The notes under the pieces are model-generated. The model saw nothing but the letters and a program-made list of their open reading frames with translations. It did not search any database and was not told the origin of the DNA. Shown one piece after another: positions 6,685-7,224 of a DNA stretch of 7,224 bases (positions are counted from its first letter, which is position 1; every line of letters starts with the position of its first letter). This DNA is from Deltaproteobacteria bacterium (GTDB lineage Bacteria > Desulfobacterota > DSM-4660 > Desulfatiglandales > B25-G16). The position numbers and the translations under genes are program-made. The stretch lies in contig JAGYMO010000202.1 of NCBI GenBank assembly GCA_018400255.1, positions 1 through 7,224 on the forward strand, read 5' to 3'.

Positions 6685-7224
6685 TTAGCCATATTTTCTT
6701 TTTTTCATGATTGTAAGAAAGTCGTCGAATAAGTAATGTGAATCATGGGGACCAGGAGAGGCCTCCGGATGATACTGGACCGAGAATATGGGCAAATATT
6801 TGTGTTTCATGCCCTCAAGGGTTTGGTCGTTAAGGTTTATATGGGTTATTTCTATGCCGGGATCCTTTATTGATTCTATGTCTATGCAAAAGCCGTGATT
6901 TTGTGCAGTGATCTCTATCTTCCCTGTAATAAGGTTTTTTACGGGGTGATTCGCTCCTCGGTGACCGAATTTTAGTTTAAAGCTTTTTCCGCCGAATGCG
7001 AGGCCTAAGAGTTGATGACCAAGGCAGATTCCAAACATTGGGTACTGCTCGGCTAGATCTCGAATGGTACGGACGGCATATTTAATTGGTTCGGGGTCCC
7101 CAGGACCATTTGACAGGATAATTCCGTCAGGCCTCAAGGCCTTTATTTCATCCTTTGTTAGATATGCGGGGACAACGGTTACCTCGCAACCTCGTGAGAT
7201 AAGGCTTTTAATTATGGTAAACTT
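6685..7224 (-). CDS. carA: Carbamoyl phosphate synthetase small subunit, glutaminase domain (partial)
   Basis: CarA hydrolyses glutamine and feeds ammonia to CarB through an internal tunnel. The window holds the last 179 codons in frame to the right edge; the start and the N-terminal CarA-specific domain lie outside. The visible part is the class I glutamine amidotransferase domain: RGCEVTVVPAYLT at the edge, PDGIILSNGPGDPEP with the oxyanion-strand region, FGICLGHQLLGLAFGG with the nucleophilic Cys of the GICLGHQ elbow, KFGHRGANHPV, AQNHGF, and SVQYHPEASPGPHD carrying the catalytic His and Glu. The triad is complete, so this is an active-type glutaminase. The protein ends KKRKYG before TAA at 6687-6685. 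carB follows in the same direction after an unusually long spacer. An internal TTG at 7137 could be mistaken for a start, but clear family sequence continues upstream of it. Confidence 0.97.
   Translation of the reverse strand, partial: KFTIIKSLISRGCEVTVVPAYLTKDEIKALRPDGIILSNGPGDPEPIKYAVRTIRDLAEQYPMFGICLGHQLLGLAFGGKSFKLKFGHRGANHPVKNLITGKIEITAQNHGFCIDIESIKDPGIEITHINLNDQTLEGMKHKYLPIFSVQYHPEASPGPHDSHYLFDDFLTIMKKRKYG

Overview
This is an ordinary bacterial housekeeping region, and I found no undescribed system in it. Both arms carry enzymes that use the amide nitrogen of glutamine. The left arm, on the + strand, holds the 3' end of gatA and all of gatB, which belong to the tRNA-dependent amidotransferase GatCAB. 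The right arm, on the - strand, reads carA (5' end outside the window), carB, purF: carbamoyl phosphate synthetase followed by the first committed enzyme of purine synthesis. The two arms converge on a 38-bp gap between gatB and purF.

The GatCAB genes indicate a bacterium that makes Gln-tRNA(Gln), Asn-tRNA(Asn) or both by the indirect route. Frequent ATA, AGA and AGG codons, moderate G+C (mid-40s percent by eye) and a [4Fe-4S] PurF with a short propeptide fit an anaerobe or an uncultured lineage. I cannot name the phylum from this sequence. No phage, transposase, CRISPR, tRNA or rRNA signal was seen.

Layout: 1-277 gatA end; 278-1732 gatB, whose ATG follows the gatA stop with no gap; 1733-1770 convergent gap with a weak terminator-like hairpin; 1771-3168 purF; 3169-3192 gap of 24 bp; 3193-6420 carB; 6421-6684 spacer of 264 bp; 6685-7224 carA, open at the right edge.

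The one stretch the genes do not explain is the carA-carB spacer. It holds several inverted repeats, including a 7+4 bp long-range stem, two mutually exclusive hairpins of which one is followed by six U in the transcript, and three tandem 8-bp units. It also stays open in the carB frame for 44 codons upstream of the family-typical start. It may be an inserted palindromic repeat or an intra-operon leader or attenuator. This is the only region I would follow up.
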